A DNA stretch of 64,000 nucleotides, taken from assembly GCA_947473305.1 (NCBI GenBank), contig CANJCB010000002.1:183204-247203 (forward strand), read 5' to 3'. Of the stretch, positions 38,374-47,622 are shown one piece after another; position 1 is the stretch's first letter, and the number at the start of each line of letters is the position of its first letter. A model generated the notes under the pieces. It saw nothing but the letters and a program-made list of their open reading frames with translations, was not told the origin of the DNA and ran no database searches. Origin of the DNA: Rhodospirillales bacterium (lineage in GTDB: Bacteria; Pseudomonadota; Alphaproteobacteria; ATCC43930; CGMCC-115725). Position numbers and translations under genes: made by a program.

Positions 38374-39591
38374 CTACTCGGCGGCCTTGACCGCGTCGAA
38401 ATAGGAAGCGATCCGCTGGGCGAGCCGGGCCGCCACATCGCTTTTGGAGAGCGCCGGCCAATCCTCGACGCCTGTACCGTCCACCAGATGGATCGTATTG
38501 CTGTCGCCGCCGAAGGTTCCGGTCGCGGGCGATACGTCATTCGCGAGGATCCAGTCGCAGCCCTTGCGGGCCCGCTTCGCCTTGGCGTGCTCTACGATCT
38601 TCTCGGTTTCCGCCGCGAAACCCACCACGAGCCGGGGCCGGCGGTTTCCGGCGCCGCTCAGGGTGGCCAGGATGTCGGGATTCTCCACGAGCTTCAGGGC
38701 GGGCGGTGCGCCGCTGCCTTCCTTTTTAAGTTTCTGTTGGGGCGGCGTCTCGACCCGCCAATCGGCGACCGCGGCGGCGCAGACCGCGATATCGGCCGGC
38801 AGGCTGGCCTCACAGGCGGCGAGCATGTCCCGCGCCGTCTCGATCCGGATGACGCGGACGCCTGCCGGATCGGGTTCGACCGTGGGACCCGAGACGAGGA
38901 TGGTTTCCGCGCCCATCCGCGCCAGGGCGGCGGCTATCGCATGCCCCTGTTTGCCGGAGGATCGGTTGGCGATGAAGCGGACCGGATCGATCGGCTCATG
39001 GGTCGGGCCGCTGGTGACGATGGCCCGCCGCCCCTTCAACTGGGTCGACCGGTGGAAGAAGCTTTCGATGACGGCGACGATTTCCAGGGGTTCGGCCATT
39101 CGTCCCGAACCGACTTCGCCGCAAGCAAGATCGCCAGAGCCGGGACCTACCCGAAGGATGCCGCGCTTGTCGAGGAGGGCGACATTGGCCTGGGTCGCCG
39201 CATGGGCCCACATCTGAAGGTTCATGGTCGGTGCGATCAGCACCGGCTTGTCGGTTGCCAGCAGCGTGGTGGTGGCGAGGTCGTTCGCCATGCCGGCCGC
39301 CATGCGGGCGATGATGTCGGCGCTGGCGGGCGCCACGACGATCAGGTCCGCTTCCCGGGACAGGCGGATGTGGCCCATCTCGCTCTCGTCTTTCAGGGAG
39401 AAGAGGTCGGTATAGACGGCCTCCTCGCTGAGGGCGGCAACGCTCAGGGGAGTGACGAAATGCTGTGCCGCCTCGGTCATCACGCCGCGCACGGAAGCGC
39501 CCCTTTCGCGCAGCCGCCGGATGAGATCGAGACTCTTATAAGCGGCAATGCCGCCCGACAGGATCAGCAGGATGCGCCGGCCTTCGAGCAT
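38374..39591 (-). CDS. coaBC: Bifunctional phosphopantothenoylcysteine decarboxylase/synthetase CoaBC
   Basis: The 405-residue flavoprotein has the CoaC half (about 1-180) with [19 protein letters not shown], the substrate motif PTMNLQMW, and [15 protein letters not shown] carrying the active-site Cys. The CoaB half (about 185-405) has [21 protein letters not shown] and ILANDVS. It makes 4'-phosphopantetheine for coenzyme A. Two adjacent ATGs (39594, 39591) follow a GGAG site; I chose the second. Confidence 0.94.
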   Translation of the reverse strand: MLEGRRILLILSGGIAAYKSLDLIRRLRERGASVRGVMTEAAQHFVTPLSVAALSEEAVYTDLFSLKDESEMGHIRLSREADLIVVAPASADIIARMAAGMANDLATTTLLATDKPVLIAPTMNLQMWAHAATQANVALLDKRGILRVGPGSGDLACGEVGSGRMAEPLEIVAVIESFFHRSTQLKGRRAIVTSGPTHEPIDPVRFIANRSSGKQGHAIAAALARMGAETILVSGPTVEPDPAGVRVIRIETARDMLAACEASLPADIAVCAAAVADWRVETPPQQKLKKEGSGAPPALKLVENPDILATLSGAGNRRPRLVVGFAAETEKIVEHAKAKRARKGCDWILANDVSPATGTFGGDSNTIHLVDGTGVEDWPALSKSDVAARLAQRIASYFDAVKAAE

Positions 39592-39667
39592 CATCGATCT
39601 CCAGGGTTGGGCTGGGGCGGGGACCAAACCACACTATAAGCTTGGATGTGGGGGGCGCAAGGCGGGT

Positions 39668-41212
39668 CTACCAGAGCGCAAAGGCCAGGGCCGCCAGCGC
39701 CAGCGCCGCGATCCAGAGCGGCAGGGTCGCGCCGTTCCTCCCGCGCATGGCCGCCACCGTCTCGGGATGGAGGCGCAGACCTCCGTCGGCGGCCATGGCC
39801 GCAGCCTTCTCGATATCGTTCAGCAGGGTCGGCAATCGCTGAATAGCCGCGAAAGCATCGCCCAGGGTTTCGAGGATCCGGGCCTCGGGGCCGCGATTGA
39901 TCCGCATCCAATCCTCGATCAGCGGGGTGGCGAGGCCCCACATGTTGATCGTGGGATCGAGGATGCGCCCGACGCCTTCGGCCAGGACCATGGTCTTCTG
40001 CAGCAGCAGGAGCTGGGGCTGGGTCTCCATCTCGAACTGCTCGGTGATCTGGAAAAGCTGCGCCAGCAGGCGGCCGATGGAAATCTCGTGCATCGCCCGA
40101 CCGAGGATCGGTTCCCCGATCGAGCGGCAGGCCTGTGTGAAGGCGTCGATGGACTGGCGGGCCGGGACATAGCCGGCGCTGAAATGAATCTCCGCCACCC
40201 GCCGGTAATCGCCGGTCAGGAAGCCCAGCAGCATATCCGCAAGGTAATAGCGGGTGCGCTTGTCCACCCGCCCCATGATGCCGAAATCGACCACCACGAT
40301 GGCGCCTTCCGCATCGACGAAGAGATTGCCGGGATGGAGGTCCGCATGGAAGAAGCCGTCGCGGAAGACCTGGTTGAAGAAGGAGCGCGCGGCCCGGGCC
40401 AGGATCTCCTCGATGTCGAGGCCGGCGGCGATCAGGGCTTCGCGGTCCCGGATCGGGATGCCATGGACCCTCTGGAGCGTCAGGACATGGCCGCCGGTGC
40501 GGGTCCAATCGACCTGGGGCACCTTGAATTCGGGATCGCCCTCGAAATTCTCGGCAAGCTCCGAGGCCGCCGCCGCCTCGAAGCGCAGGTCCATTTCGAG
40601 GCGCACGGAATCGGCGAGGGTTTCGACGATCGCATGGGGTTTGAGACGCCGGAGGGACGGCTGGGTCCGCTCGATGATTCCCGCGAGCCAGAAGAAGAGG
40701 TCGATATCTCGGGCAAAAGAGGCGGCGATGCCGGGCCGCAGCACCTTGACCGCCACATCCTCTCCTTCGGTCGTGACGGCGAAATGGACCTGGGCGATGG
40801 AGGCCGCCGCGACCGGCTTGTCGTCGAAGCTGGAGAACAGCTCTTCGAGAGGGTGATCGAGTTCCTCGGCGATGATCCGGCGGGCGTCCTCCGCCGGAAA
40901 GGGCGGCAGCCGGTCCTGCAGGCCGGAAAGATCGACAGCGACTTCCTCGCCGATCAGGTCGGCCCGGGTGGAAAGCGCCTGTCCCAGCTTGATGAAGCTG
41001 GGACCCAAGGCCTGGAGCGCCGCGGCGAGCCTTTCGCCCGGCCGAAGTCGCAAGAGGGCGGCATCCCGCCGCCTGAAGGGACGCAGCAGCCGAACCACCA
41101 CCATGGCGCCCGAGAGCCGTTCGAGCGGGAAAAGCGCGTCGTATCGCGCCAGGGTGATGACAATTTGGAGGAGCCGGAGGACGTTGCGCCCGGCGCGCAG
41201 CGGAGCCAGCAT
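39668..41212 (-). CDS. ubiB: Ubiquinone biosynthesis protein kinase-like UbiB
   Basis: The 514-residue ABC1/ADCK-family protein has the KxGQ motif (SFIKLGQALSTRADLIG, about 73-89), the Ala-rich nucleotide loop AAASIAQVH in place of a normal P-loop, and the FHADLHPGNLFV catalytic-loop motif. Two C-terminal hydrophobic spans (about 475-512) anchor it in the membrane. UbiB supports ubiquinone assembly as an atypical ATPase. It follows ubiE by seven bases in one operon. Confidence 0.93.
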   Translation of the reverse strand: MLAPLRAGRNVLRLLQIVITLARYDALFPLERLSGAMVVVRLLRPFRRRDAALLRLRPGERLAAALQALGPSFIKLGQALSTRADLIGEEVAVDLSGLQDRLPPFPAEDARRIIAEELDHPLEELFSSFDDKPVAAASIAQVHFAVTTEGEDVAVKVLRPGIAASFARDIDLFFWLAGIIERTQPSLRRLKPHAIVETLADSVRLEMDLRFEAAAASELAENFEGDPEFKVPQVDWTRTGGHVLTLQRVHGIPIRDREALIAAGLDIEEILARAARSFFNQVFRDGFFHADLHPGNLFVDAEGAIVVVDFGIMGRVDKRTRYYLADMLLGFLTGDYRRVAEIHFSAGYVPARQSIDAFTQACRSIGEPILGRAMHEISIGRLLAQLFQITEQFEMETQPQLLLLQKTMVLAEGVGRILDPTINMWGLATPLIEDWMRINRGPEARILETLGDAFAAIQRLPTLLNDIEKAAAMAADGGLRLHPETVAAMRGRNGATLPLWIAALALAALAFALW

Positions 41213-41219
41213 AGCCGGA

Positions 41220-41987
41220 CTAGAGACGCCAGCCGGAATGGATCGCCGCGATGCCGCCGGAGAGATTGCGGTGCTTTACGAGGTCGAAGCCCGCGGCTTC
41301 CATGCGGCGGCAGAGTTCTTCCTGGGGCGGGAAGCGGCGAATGCTCTCGACCAGATATTGATAGGCGTCGCGGTCCCCGGCCACGATCTGGCCGAGCCTG
41401 GGCAGGACATTGAAGGAGTAGAGATCGTAGATCCGCCGTATCTGCGGTTGGACCACCTGGCTGAATTCCAGACAGAAGAACCGCCCGCCCGGCTTCAGCA
41501 CACGCCGCGCTTCCGCGAGAGCCGCATCGATGCGCGTCACGTTCCGAAGCCCGAAGGCAATGGTATAGGTATCGACGGTGGAGCGCTCGACGGGCAGCTT
41601 CTCCGCATCGCCGCAAACCCAGGTGATGCCCTCCAGCACGCCGTCGTCGATGGCGCGGTCGCGGCCCTCGTTCATCATGGCCTGGTTGATGTCGCAGACG
41701 ATGGCGCGGGCTTGCGGCGCGCGCTCCAGGAAGCGGCGGGAGATGTCCCCGGTGCCGCCCGCCACGTCGAGCAGGAGTTGGCCGGGCCTCGGATCGACCC
41801 AATCGATGAGTTCGGCCTTCCAGAGGCGGTGGATGCCGCCGCTCATCAGGTCGTTCATGAGATCGTAGCGCGAGGCGACCCGGTCGAAGACGCCGCGCAC
41901 CAGCTTCGCCTTTTGCTCCGTCGGAACGCGGCGAAAGCCGAAATCCGCTTCGCCGCTTGTATCGTGTGCCGCCATGTGTTGGAACAT
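41220..41987 (-). CDS. ubiE: Demethylmenaquinone/ubiquinone methyltransferase UbiE
   Basis: A 255-residue class I methyltransferase with the SAM loop [16 protein letters not shown] (about 72-87), the UbiE signatures [19 protein letters not shown] (about 39-57) and [23 protein letters not shown]. It performs the C-methylation step of ubiquinone synthesis. It may start at 41987 or 41975. It diverges from mutM with 35 bases between starts, a regular alphaproteobacterial arrangement. Confidence 0.95.
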   Translation of the reverse strand: MFQHMAAHDTSGEADFGFRRVPTEQKAKLVRGVFDRVASRYDLMNDLMSGGIHRLWKAELIDWVDPRPGQLLLDVAGGTGDISRRFLERAPQARAIVCDINQAMMNEGRDRAIDDGVLEGITWVCGDAEKLPVERSTVDTYTIAFGLRNVTRIDAALAEARRVLKPGGRFFCLEFSQVVQPQIRRIYDLYSFNVLPRLGQIVAGDRDAYQYLVESIRRFPPQEELCRRMEAAGFDLVKHRNLSGGIAAIHSGWRL

Positions 41988-42022
41988 AGCCGGTCACTTC
42001 GTCGAAAGCCAGACAGCCCCGG

Positions 42023-42859
42023 ATGCCCGAACTTCCCGAAGTCGAAACCGTCGCGCGGGGCCTTAGCCTTCGCATGGAAGGCAAGCGCCTCAAGACGCTC
42101 GACCTTCATCGTCCGGACCTCCGCCGCCCCATGCCGACGGGGCTGAAGGCCCTGGTCGAGGGGCGTGTGATCCTCGGCATCGCGCGGCGGGCGAAATATG
42201 TGCTGATGCATCTGTCCGATGGGGGGACGCTGATCGTCCATCTCGGCATGTCCGGGCGGATGCTGCTCTCCGACCCCGGCGTGCCCCCGACCGCCCTCGA
42301 AAAGCACGACCATGTGGTCTTCACCCTGGAAGACGGAACCGTCGTTCGGTTCAACGATGCGCGGCGCTTCGGATTGCTCGACTACGCGGCGCCGGGGCAG
42401 CTTGCGGATCACCGGGTTTTCGAGGGCCTGGGACCGGAGCCGCTCGGCAACGAATTCAGCGGGCCGGTGCTCGCCGAGGCGCTGGCCGGCAAGTCCACCC
42501 CCTTGAAGGCCGCCCTGCTCGACCAGCGGGTCGTGGCCGGGATCGGCAATATCTATGCCTGCGAGAGCCTCTACTACGCCGGCCTCTCGCCCCGCCGGAT
42601 CGCGGCGACGGTGACGGCCGCCCGGGCGGAGAAACTGGCTCAGGCGATCCGCGATGTGCTCACGAAGGCCATCGCCGCGGGAGGGTCGTCGCTCCGGGAC
42701 TATGTGCAGACCTCGGGCGAATTGGGATATTTCCAGCATCAATGGGCGGTTTACGGGAAAGAAGGGGAACCTTGTCCCGGTTGCGACTGCGATAAGGCCA
42801 TTCAACGGATCGTTCAGTCCGGCCGCTCGACTTTCTATTGTGCGAAGCGCCAGCGCTGA
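42023..42859 (+). CDS. mutM: Formamidopyrimidine-DNA glycosylase MutM/Fpg with altered zinc finger
   Basis: The 278-residue repair enzyme begins [14 protein letters not shown], exposing catalytic Pro2 and Glu3 after Met removal, and has the helix-two-turn-helix [11 protein letters not shown]. It excises 8-oxoguanine and nicks the strand. The C-terminal zinc finger reads CPGCDC followed by FYCAKRQR: Cys251, Cys254 and Cys273 are in place but the fourth ligand, normally Cys at 276, is Arg. An extra Cys at 256 might replace it. The change is one base away from the standard TGC codon. Confidence 0.94.
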   Translation: MPELPEVETVARGLSLRMEGKRLKTLDLHRPDLRRPMPTGLKALVEGRVILGIARRAKYVLMHLSDGGTLIVHLGMSGRMLLSDPGVPPTALEKHDHVVFTLEDGTVVRFNDARRFGLLDYAAPGQLADHRVFEGLGPEPLGNEFSGPVLAEALAGKSTPLKAALLDQRVVAGIGNIYACESLYYAGLSPRRIAATVTAARAEKLAQAIRDVLTKAIAAGGSSLRDYVQTSGELGYFQHQWAVYGKEGEPCPGCDCDKAIQRIVQSGRSTFYCAKRQR

Positions 42860-42873
42860 CCTAATTTTACCGG

Positions 42874-43221
42874 ATGAGCCGCGCCCTTCTCCTCCTCCTT
42901 CTGCTGCTTGCCGCTCCTGGCGCCTGGGCGACGGAGCGATTTGTCGCCGGGACCGAGGACGTTCCCCTGATGCCGGGCCTCCGGACGGTCGCGGATTCGG
43001 GCCTCGTCTTCGACAAGCCCGAGGGACGGATCGTCGAGGCCCAGGCCCGGGGGCGCGTCACCCGCGCGGCGGTCCGCAGCTTCTATGGCTCGACCCTGCC
43101 GCAACTCGGCTGGAAGACCGCCGGTCGTGGCACATGGCGGCGCGAGGCCGAAGCCCTTATGCTCGATTTTGCCGGACGCGACGGCGATCTGACCGTCGCC
43201 TTCACCCTTTCACCCCGCTGA
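42874..43221 (+). CDS. Small secreted protein of unknown function
   Basis: A 115-residue protein with a strong signal peptide ([18 protein letters not shown], about 2-19). The mature part begins [17 protein letters not shown] and continues with a conserved-looking [20 protein letters not shown] stretch. It follows mutM by 14 bases and precedes an enoyl-CoA hydratase by 11, so is probably co-transcribed. No enzyme motif is visible. Coding is supported by the clear signal peptide and operon spacing. Confidence 0.7.
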   Translation: MSRALLLLLLLLAAPGAWATERFVAGTEDVPLMPGLRTVADSGLVFDKPEGRIVEAQARGRVTRAAVRSFYGSTLPQLGWKTAGRGTWRREAEALMLDFAGRDGDLTVAFTLSPR

Positions 43222-43232
43222 GGGCTGCGCCT

Positions 43233-44009
43233 ATGAGCTACGAAAACATCCTCGTCGAGACGCGCGGGGCCGTCGGCCTCATCACCTTCAACCGTCCGAA
43301 GGCGCTCAACGCGCTTTCCGCCGGGCTGGTGCGGGACCTGGGTGCGGCGCTCGATATCTTCGAGGCCGACGAGAAGATCGGGGCCGTGGTCGTCACCGGC
43401 AGCGAGAAGGCCTTCGCGGCGGGCGCGGACATCAAGGAGATGGCCGACAAGACCTATATGGACGTCTATCTGGCGGACTTCATCACGGCGGGCTGGGAGC
43501 GGATCACCACCTGCCGGAAGCCGATCATCGCCGCGGTTGCGGGCTATGCGCTGGGCGGCGGCTGCGAGGTCGCCATGATGTGCGACACCATGATCGCGGC
43601 CGAAAACGCGAAATTCGGCCAGCCGGAGATCACCATCGGCACGATCCCCGGCGCGGGCGGGACCCAGCGCCTCACGCGCGCCGTTGGCAAGGCCAAGGCC
43701 ATGGACATGGTGCTCACCGGCCGGATGATGGATGCCGCCGAAGCGGAGCGCAGCGGCCTTGTCAGCCGGATCGTTCCGGTCGAGAAGCTTCTGGAGGAAG
43801 CGCTTGGCGTTGCGGAGAAGATGGCCTCGCTGTCGCGGCCCGTGGTGATGCTGGCCAAGGATGCGGTGAACCGCGCCTTCGAGACCACCTTGTCCGAGGG
43901 CGTGCGCTACGAGCGGCGGCTTTTCCATTCCACTTTCGCCATAGAGGACCGCAAGGAGGGCATGGCCGCCTTCGTCGAGAAGCGCCCGCCCCAGTTCAAG
44001 GGTCGCTAG
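43233..44009 (+). CDS. Enoyl-CoA hydratase
   Basis: The 258-residue crotonase-fold protein has the oxyanion-hole segments [11 protein letters not shown] (about 63-73) and [15 protein letters not shown] (about 105-119), and both catalytic glutamates, in GCEVAMM and [19 protein letters not shown]. It hydrates short-chain trans-2-enoyl-CoA in beta-oxidation or related pathways. The ATG at 43233 gives the usual MSYENILVE start. Confidence 0.93.
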   Translation: MSYENILVETRGAVGLITFNRPKALNALSAGLVRDLGAALDIFEADEKIGAVVVTGSEKAFAAGADIKEMADKTYMDVYLADFITAGWERITTCRKPIIAAVAGYALGGGCEVAMMCDTMIAAENAKFGQPEITIGTIPGAGGTQRLTRAVGKAKAMDMVLTGRMMDAAEAERSGLVSRIVPVEKLLEEALGVAEKMASLSRPVVMLAKDAVNRAFETTLSEGVRYERRLFHSTFAIEDRKEGMAAFVEKRPPQFKGR

Positions 44010-44025
44010 AGTCTCAACCCCGCGC

Positions 44026-44054
44026 TTGACGGCGGGGCCGCATCTCTCTATAAG
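44026..44054 (+). promoter_or_regulatory. rpsT promoter
   Basis: TTGACG at 44026-44031 and TATAAG at 44049-44054 are spaced by exactly 17 bases, 41 bases before the rpsT start codon. Both hexamers match five of six consensus positions. Confidence 0.75.
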
Positions 44055-44094
44055 CCCGGCTTTCCTGACACCAAGGCTCCAAGTAGGACCGTTC

Positions 44095-44355
44095 ATGGCC
44101 AATCATTCCTCCGCAGAAAAGCGCATCCGGCAGACCGTAAAGCGCACTGCAGTCAATACCGCGCGGGTGAGCCGCATCCGGACCTTCGTCAAGAAGGTCG
44201 AGATGGCGATCGCCGGCGGCGACAAGGAAGCGGCCAAGGCGGCCTTCGTTGCGGCCCAGCCCGAGATGCAGCGGGGCGTGACCCGCGGGGTTCTCCATAA
44301 GAACACCGTGTCCCGCAAGCTCTCGCGCCTCTCGACTCGCATCAAGGCTCTCTGA
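44095..44355 (+). CDS. rpsT: Small ribosomal subunit protein S20
   Basis: The 86-residue basic protein begins [18 protein letters not shown] and ends with [18 protein letters not shown], both typical of S20. It has its own promoter and is followed by an intrinsic terminator. Its position just before dnaA is common in alphaproteobacteria. Confidence 0.97.
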   Translation: MANHSSAEKRIRQTVKRTAVNTARVSRIRTFVKKVEMAIAGGDKEAAKAAFVAAQPEMQRGVTRGVLHKNTVSRKLSRLSTRIKAL

Positions 44356-44370
44356 AGCCTCGATTTCGCA

Positions 44371-44402
44371 AAAAAGGCCGCTCCTGCGGGGGCGGCCTTT
44401 TT
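44371..44402 (+). terminator. Intrinsic terminator of rpsT
   Basis: AAAAA-GGCCGCTCC-TGCG-GGGGCGGCC-TTTTT forms a 9-bp stem with one G-T pair, flanked by an A-tract and a five-base T-tract, 16 bases after the rpsT stop. The A-tract could also let it work weakly on the other strand. Confidence 0.88.
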
Positions 44403-44820
44403 GTCGTTCATGGGTCAGCCGAAGGTCGGTTTTGGGGACTCTCTTGTGACATCCCCAAAAAAAGTAGCGTTCACCTTTCGGTCATATTGCCAGCTGTCCT
44501 TGTCCTTGGGTAAAGTCCCTCATCGGCAACGGAAACGCCCTTAAGCTCCAGTTAAGGTAGCTAAAAAGCGCGCATCTAGCGTTTGCTGACAAGTAGTTAG
44601 TCCAGTGTAAGAAAGTAAAAGCTTAGCCCATTGTTTTAACTGGCCGAAAGGTCGGGTTAGATGAGGCCGTGCCGGTATTCGACCACAAAGTAGTTTTGTT
44701 GGATTTTAGGCAGTTTATTTGTGTCTGAAAAGTTGCAACCGGATGTCTGGGGACCGCCGGAAAAAGACGCGCGGCAGGCCGACGATTGGCTGCTCGCGAG
44801 GATATTGGGGGTATGAGTAG
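44403..44820. other. AT-richer 418-base region between rpsT and dnaA
   Basis: This is the longest gene-free stretch in the window and is clearly richer in A/T than its surroundings, especially 44450-44730. It contains an inverted repeat at 44430-44460, CCTTAA-N7-TTAAGG near 44529-44547, and separated inverted copies CCAGTTAA and TTAACTGG. A possible dnaA promoter is TTGCTG (44583-44588) with TGTAAG (44606-44611) at 17-base spacing. I see no convincing cluster of DnaA boxes, so I do not call it oriC, though the place would allow it. Confidence 0.5.
44430..44460. repeat. 9-bp inverted repeat upstream of dnaA
   Basis: TTTTGGGGA and TCCCCAAAA are perfect inverted arms around a 13-base loop, followed by three more A residues. 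With A rather than T after the stem it is not a plus-strand terminator; on the minus strand the T-run precedes the stem. It may be a protein-binding site or RNA hairpin. Confidence 0.5.
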
Positions 44821-46230
44821 ATGACCCAGAGCGCGGGTTTCGGTGGGGATGTCCAAGGCCAGTGGGTGCGTGTGCGCGGCCGGCTGCGGGACGAGGTGGG
44901 GGAGGCTGCCTATCGCAGCTGGTTCACCTCCATGACCCTGCGCGATGTCGCCGGCGGGCGGGTGCGCCTCTCGGTGCCGAGCCGCTTCTTGCGCGATCGC
45001 GTCGCGGCCCATTACGCCGACCGGATCCGCGCCCTGTGGAACGGCGAGAACGCCTCGATCGCGGCCGTCGAGATTCTGGTCGATACGCCGAACGGCGTTC
45101 GTGCCCCCGAACCCATTTCAACCCCCCGGGTCGAGCCGGCGGCCGCTCCCGCCATCCTGCAGGCGACGCCCGACATCCTCGACGACAAGGGCGATGTGAG
45201 CGCGCCGCTCGATCCCCGCTTCACTTTCGAGAATTTCGTCGTCGGCAAGCCCAATGAGCTTGCCCACGCGGCGGCCCGCCGGGTCGCCGACGCCTGCGTC
45301 GGTCCCGGCCGCTCGGTGCCTTTCAATCCGCTTTTCCTCTATGGCGGGGTCGGCCTCGGCAAGACCCATCTCATGCATGCCATCGCCTGGCACGTCAGGA
45401 CCCAGGATCCCTCGCGGAAGGTGATCTATCTTTCCGCCGAAAAGTTCATGTACCAGTTCATCCGGGCGCTGCGCTTCAAGGACACCATGGCCTTCAAGGA
45501 GCAGTTCCGCTCGGTCGACTTGCTGATGATCGACGACGTCCAGTTCATCAGTGGCAAGGAAACGACCCAGGAGGAGTTCTTCCATACCTTCAACGCCCTG
45601 GTGGACCAGAACCGCCAGATCGTGATCTCCGCCGACAAGTCGCCCTCCGATCTCGAAGGCATGGAGGAGCGGATGCGCTCCCGCCTCGGCTGGGGCCTCG
45701 TGGCGGACATCCATCCGACCACTTACGAGCTGCGGCTCGGGATCCTCCAGGCCAAGGCCGAGCAGCGGAAGGCGGAAGTGCCGCCGAAGCTGCTGGAATT
45801 CCTGGCCCATAAGATCACCTCCAATGTGCGCGAGCTTGAGGGCGCCCTGAACCGCATCGCCGCCCATGCCCAGCTCGTCGGGCGGGCGATCACGTTGGAA
45901 ACCGCCCATGAGGTCCTCCAGGACCTGCTGCGCGCCAGCGAGCGGCGGGTCACCATCGACGAGATCCAGAAGCGGGTGGCCGAGCATTACAACATCCGGC
46001 TCTCCGACATGCATTCGGCGCGCCGCGCCCGGGCCGTCGCCCGGCCGCGCCAGGTGGCGATGTATCTCTCGAAGCAATTGACCACCCGCTCCTTGCCCGA
46101 GATCGGCCGGAAATTCTTCCGCGACCACACCACGGTCATGCATGCGGTGCGCACGATCGAGGATTTGCGCGGGACCGACCGCAGCCTGGCCGAGGATATC
46201 GACCTTCTCCGGCGCATGCTGGAGTCCTGA
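44821..46230 (+). CDS. dnaA: Chromosomal replication initiator DnaA
   Basis: The 469-residue AAA+ protein has the N-terminal DnaB-binding domain (about 1-85), a short Pro/Ala linker, the ATPase domain with Walker A GGVGLGKT at 175-182 and Walker B LLMIDDVQF, and the C-terminal DNA-binding helix-turn-helix with the signature RDHTTVMHAVRTIEDL. It opens the chromosomal origin. It has a GGGGG-rich ribosome-binding site and stands at the head of dnaA-dnaN-recF-gyrB. Confidence 0.98.
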   Translation: MTQSAGFGGDVQGQWVRVRGRLRDEVGEAAYRSWFTSMTLRDVAGGRVRLSVPSRFLRDRVAAHYADRIRALWNGENASIAAVEILVDTPNGVRAPEPISTPRVEPAAAPAILQATPDILDDKGDVSAPLDPRFTFENFVVGKPNELAHAAARRVADACVGPGRSVPFNPLFLYGGVGLGKTHLMHAIAWHVRTQDPSRKVIYLSAEKFMYQFIRALRFKDTMAFKEQFRSVDLLMIDDVQFISGKETTQEEFFHTFNALVDQNRQIVISADKSPSDLEGMEERMRSRLGWGLVADIHPTTYELRLGILQAKAEQRKAEVPPKLLEFLAHKITSNVRELEGALNRIAAHAQLVGRAITLETAHEVLQDLLRASERRVTIDEIQKRVAEHYNIRLSDMHSARRARAVARPRQVAMYLSKQLTTRSLPEIGRKFFRDHTTVMHAVRTIEDLRGTDRSLAEDIDLLRRMLES

Positions 46231-46265
46231 ACAGGCTATAGTGGCAGGGCCTTCCCGGAGGGACC

Positions 46266-46311
46266 AACCCTAGTCGAAAAACCTTCGACTGGATTGGGTT
46301 TATGGTATAGT
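46266..46311 (+). promoter_or_regulatory. Hairpin and probable promoter upstream of dnaN
   Basis: AGTCGAA-AAACC-TTCGACT (46272-46290) is a perfect 7-bp hairpin, extended by AACCC/GGGTT. The right arm contains TTCGAC (46284-46289), which lies 16 bases before TATAGT (46306-46311), a good -10. The stem could end dnaA transcripts or act as an operator over the -35. No gene lies in 46231-46423. Confidence 0.5.
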
Positions 46312-46423
46312 GCGATCCCGTCGCAGAGACCTGTTTCAGCCGACGCGTCGGGGGGCGCAAGGGGGAGCGCGATGCGCATCCTCAGGCGTCGTGTCGTCCA
46401 CTCCAGCTTGAGCGCTCACGCCC

Positions 46424-47542
46424 ATGAAATTGACCATAGAGCGCGCCGCGCTCCTCCGTGCCCTCGGGCATGTGCAGAGTGTCGTCGAGCGCCGGAATAC
46501 CATTCCGATCCTGTCGAACGTCATGCTTCGGGCCGAGGGCGGCAAACTGTCGCTCAGCGCCACGGACATGGATCTGGAGATCGTTGCGGGCGTGGCGGCG
46601 CAGGTGGGGAGCGATGGCTCGACCACGGCCCCGGCCCATACGCTCTACGACATCGTCCGCAAGCTGCGCGACGGCGCCCAGATCGAGCTCGACGTCAGCG
46701 GCGAAAAGGGCTCGATGACGCTCCGGTCCGGGCGTTCCACCTTCACGCTGGCCTGCCTGCCGCCGGAAGATTACCCGCTGATGGCGGGCGGGGAGCTTCC
46801 CCACAATTTCACGCTTTCCGCCGGCGATCTGAAGCGGCTCATCGATCGGACCCGCTTCGCGATCTCCACCGAGGAGACCCGCTACTATCTCAACGGCATC
46901 TACCTGCACGCGGCCCAGAGCAACGATGTGGCGATGCTGCGCGCGGTCGCGACCGACGGCCATCGGCTCGCCCGGATGGAGATCCCGCTGCCCGAGGGGG
47001 CCGAAGGCATGCCCGGCGTCATCGTGCCGCGCAAGACCGTGATGGAACTCCGGAAGCTCATCGACGAGACGGATGGGGAGGTCTCGATCGCGCTGTCCGA
47101 CACCAAGATCCGCTTCCATTTCGACGAGGCCGTCCTGACCTCGAAGCTGATCGATGGCACCTTCCCGGATTACGACCGGGTGATCCCGGCCAATAACGAC
47201 AAGGTCCTCGAAGTGGAGTGCAAGCTCTTCGCCGAGGCGGTCGACCGTGTCTCGACCATCTCCACCGAGAAAAGCCGGGCGGTGAAGCTCACTGTGGAGC
47301 GGGGCAGCCTCACGCTTTCCGCGACCAGCCCTGAAAATGGGACGGCGACGGAAGAGCTTGAAGTCTCCTATAGCTCGACCCCCTTGGAGATCGGCTTCAA
47401 TTCCCGCTATCTCCTCGATATCGCCGAGCAGATCGAGGGCGAGGGCGCGAAGTTCTCCATGGCCGACGCCGCCTCGCCGACCATCGTCCGGGACAGCGCC
47501 GACAGCAGCGCCCTCTATGTCTTGATGCCGATGCGGGTGTGA
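46424..47542 (+). CDS. dnaN: DNA polymerase III beta subunit (sliding clamp)
   Basis: The 372-residue protein starts MKLTIERAALLRALGHVQSVVERRNTIPILSNV, a standard clamp N-terminus. It contains the three clamp domains, with ATDGHRLARMEIPLPEG in the middle and the C-terminal SALYVLMPMRV. The ring encircles DNA and tethers the replicative polymerase. It lies 193 bases after dnaA behind its own probable promoter. Confidence 0.97.
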   Translation: MKLTIERAALLRALGHVQSVVERRNTIPILSNVMLRAEGGKLSLSATDMDLEIVAGVAAQVGSDGSTTAPAHTLYDIVRKLRDGAQIELDVSGEKGSMTLRSGRSTFTLACLPPEDYPLMAGGELPHNFTLSAGDLKRLIDRTRFAISTEETRYYLNGIYLHAAQSNDVAMLRAVATDGHRLARMEIPLPEGAEGMPGVIVPRKTVMELRKLIDETDGEVSIALSDTKIRFHFDEAVLTSKLIDGTFPDYDRVIPANNDKVLEVECKLFAEAVDRVSTISTEKSRAVKLTVERGSLTLSATSPENGTATEELEVSYSSTPLEIGFNSRYLLDIAEQIEGEGAKFSMADAASPTIVRDSADSSALYVLMPMRV

Positions 47543-47622
47543 CGGGCTCGACCGGTCTCGCCGCCCGCTTTTCAACCCTTTCGCCGCTGGCGTCCGGGGG
47601 CGGCAATCCCCATATAGCAAGC

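Noticed and set aside
44403..44820. oriC with DnaA boxes
   Set aside because: No sequence close to TTATNCACA occurs in a cluster; only weak partial matches were found.
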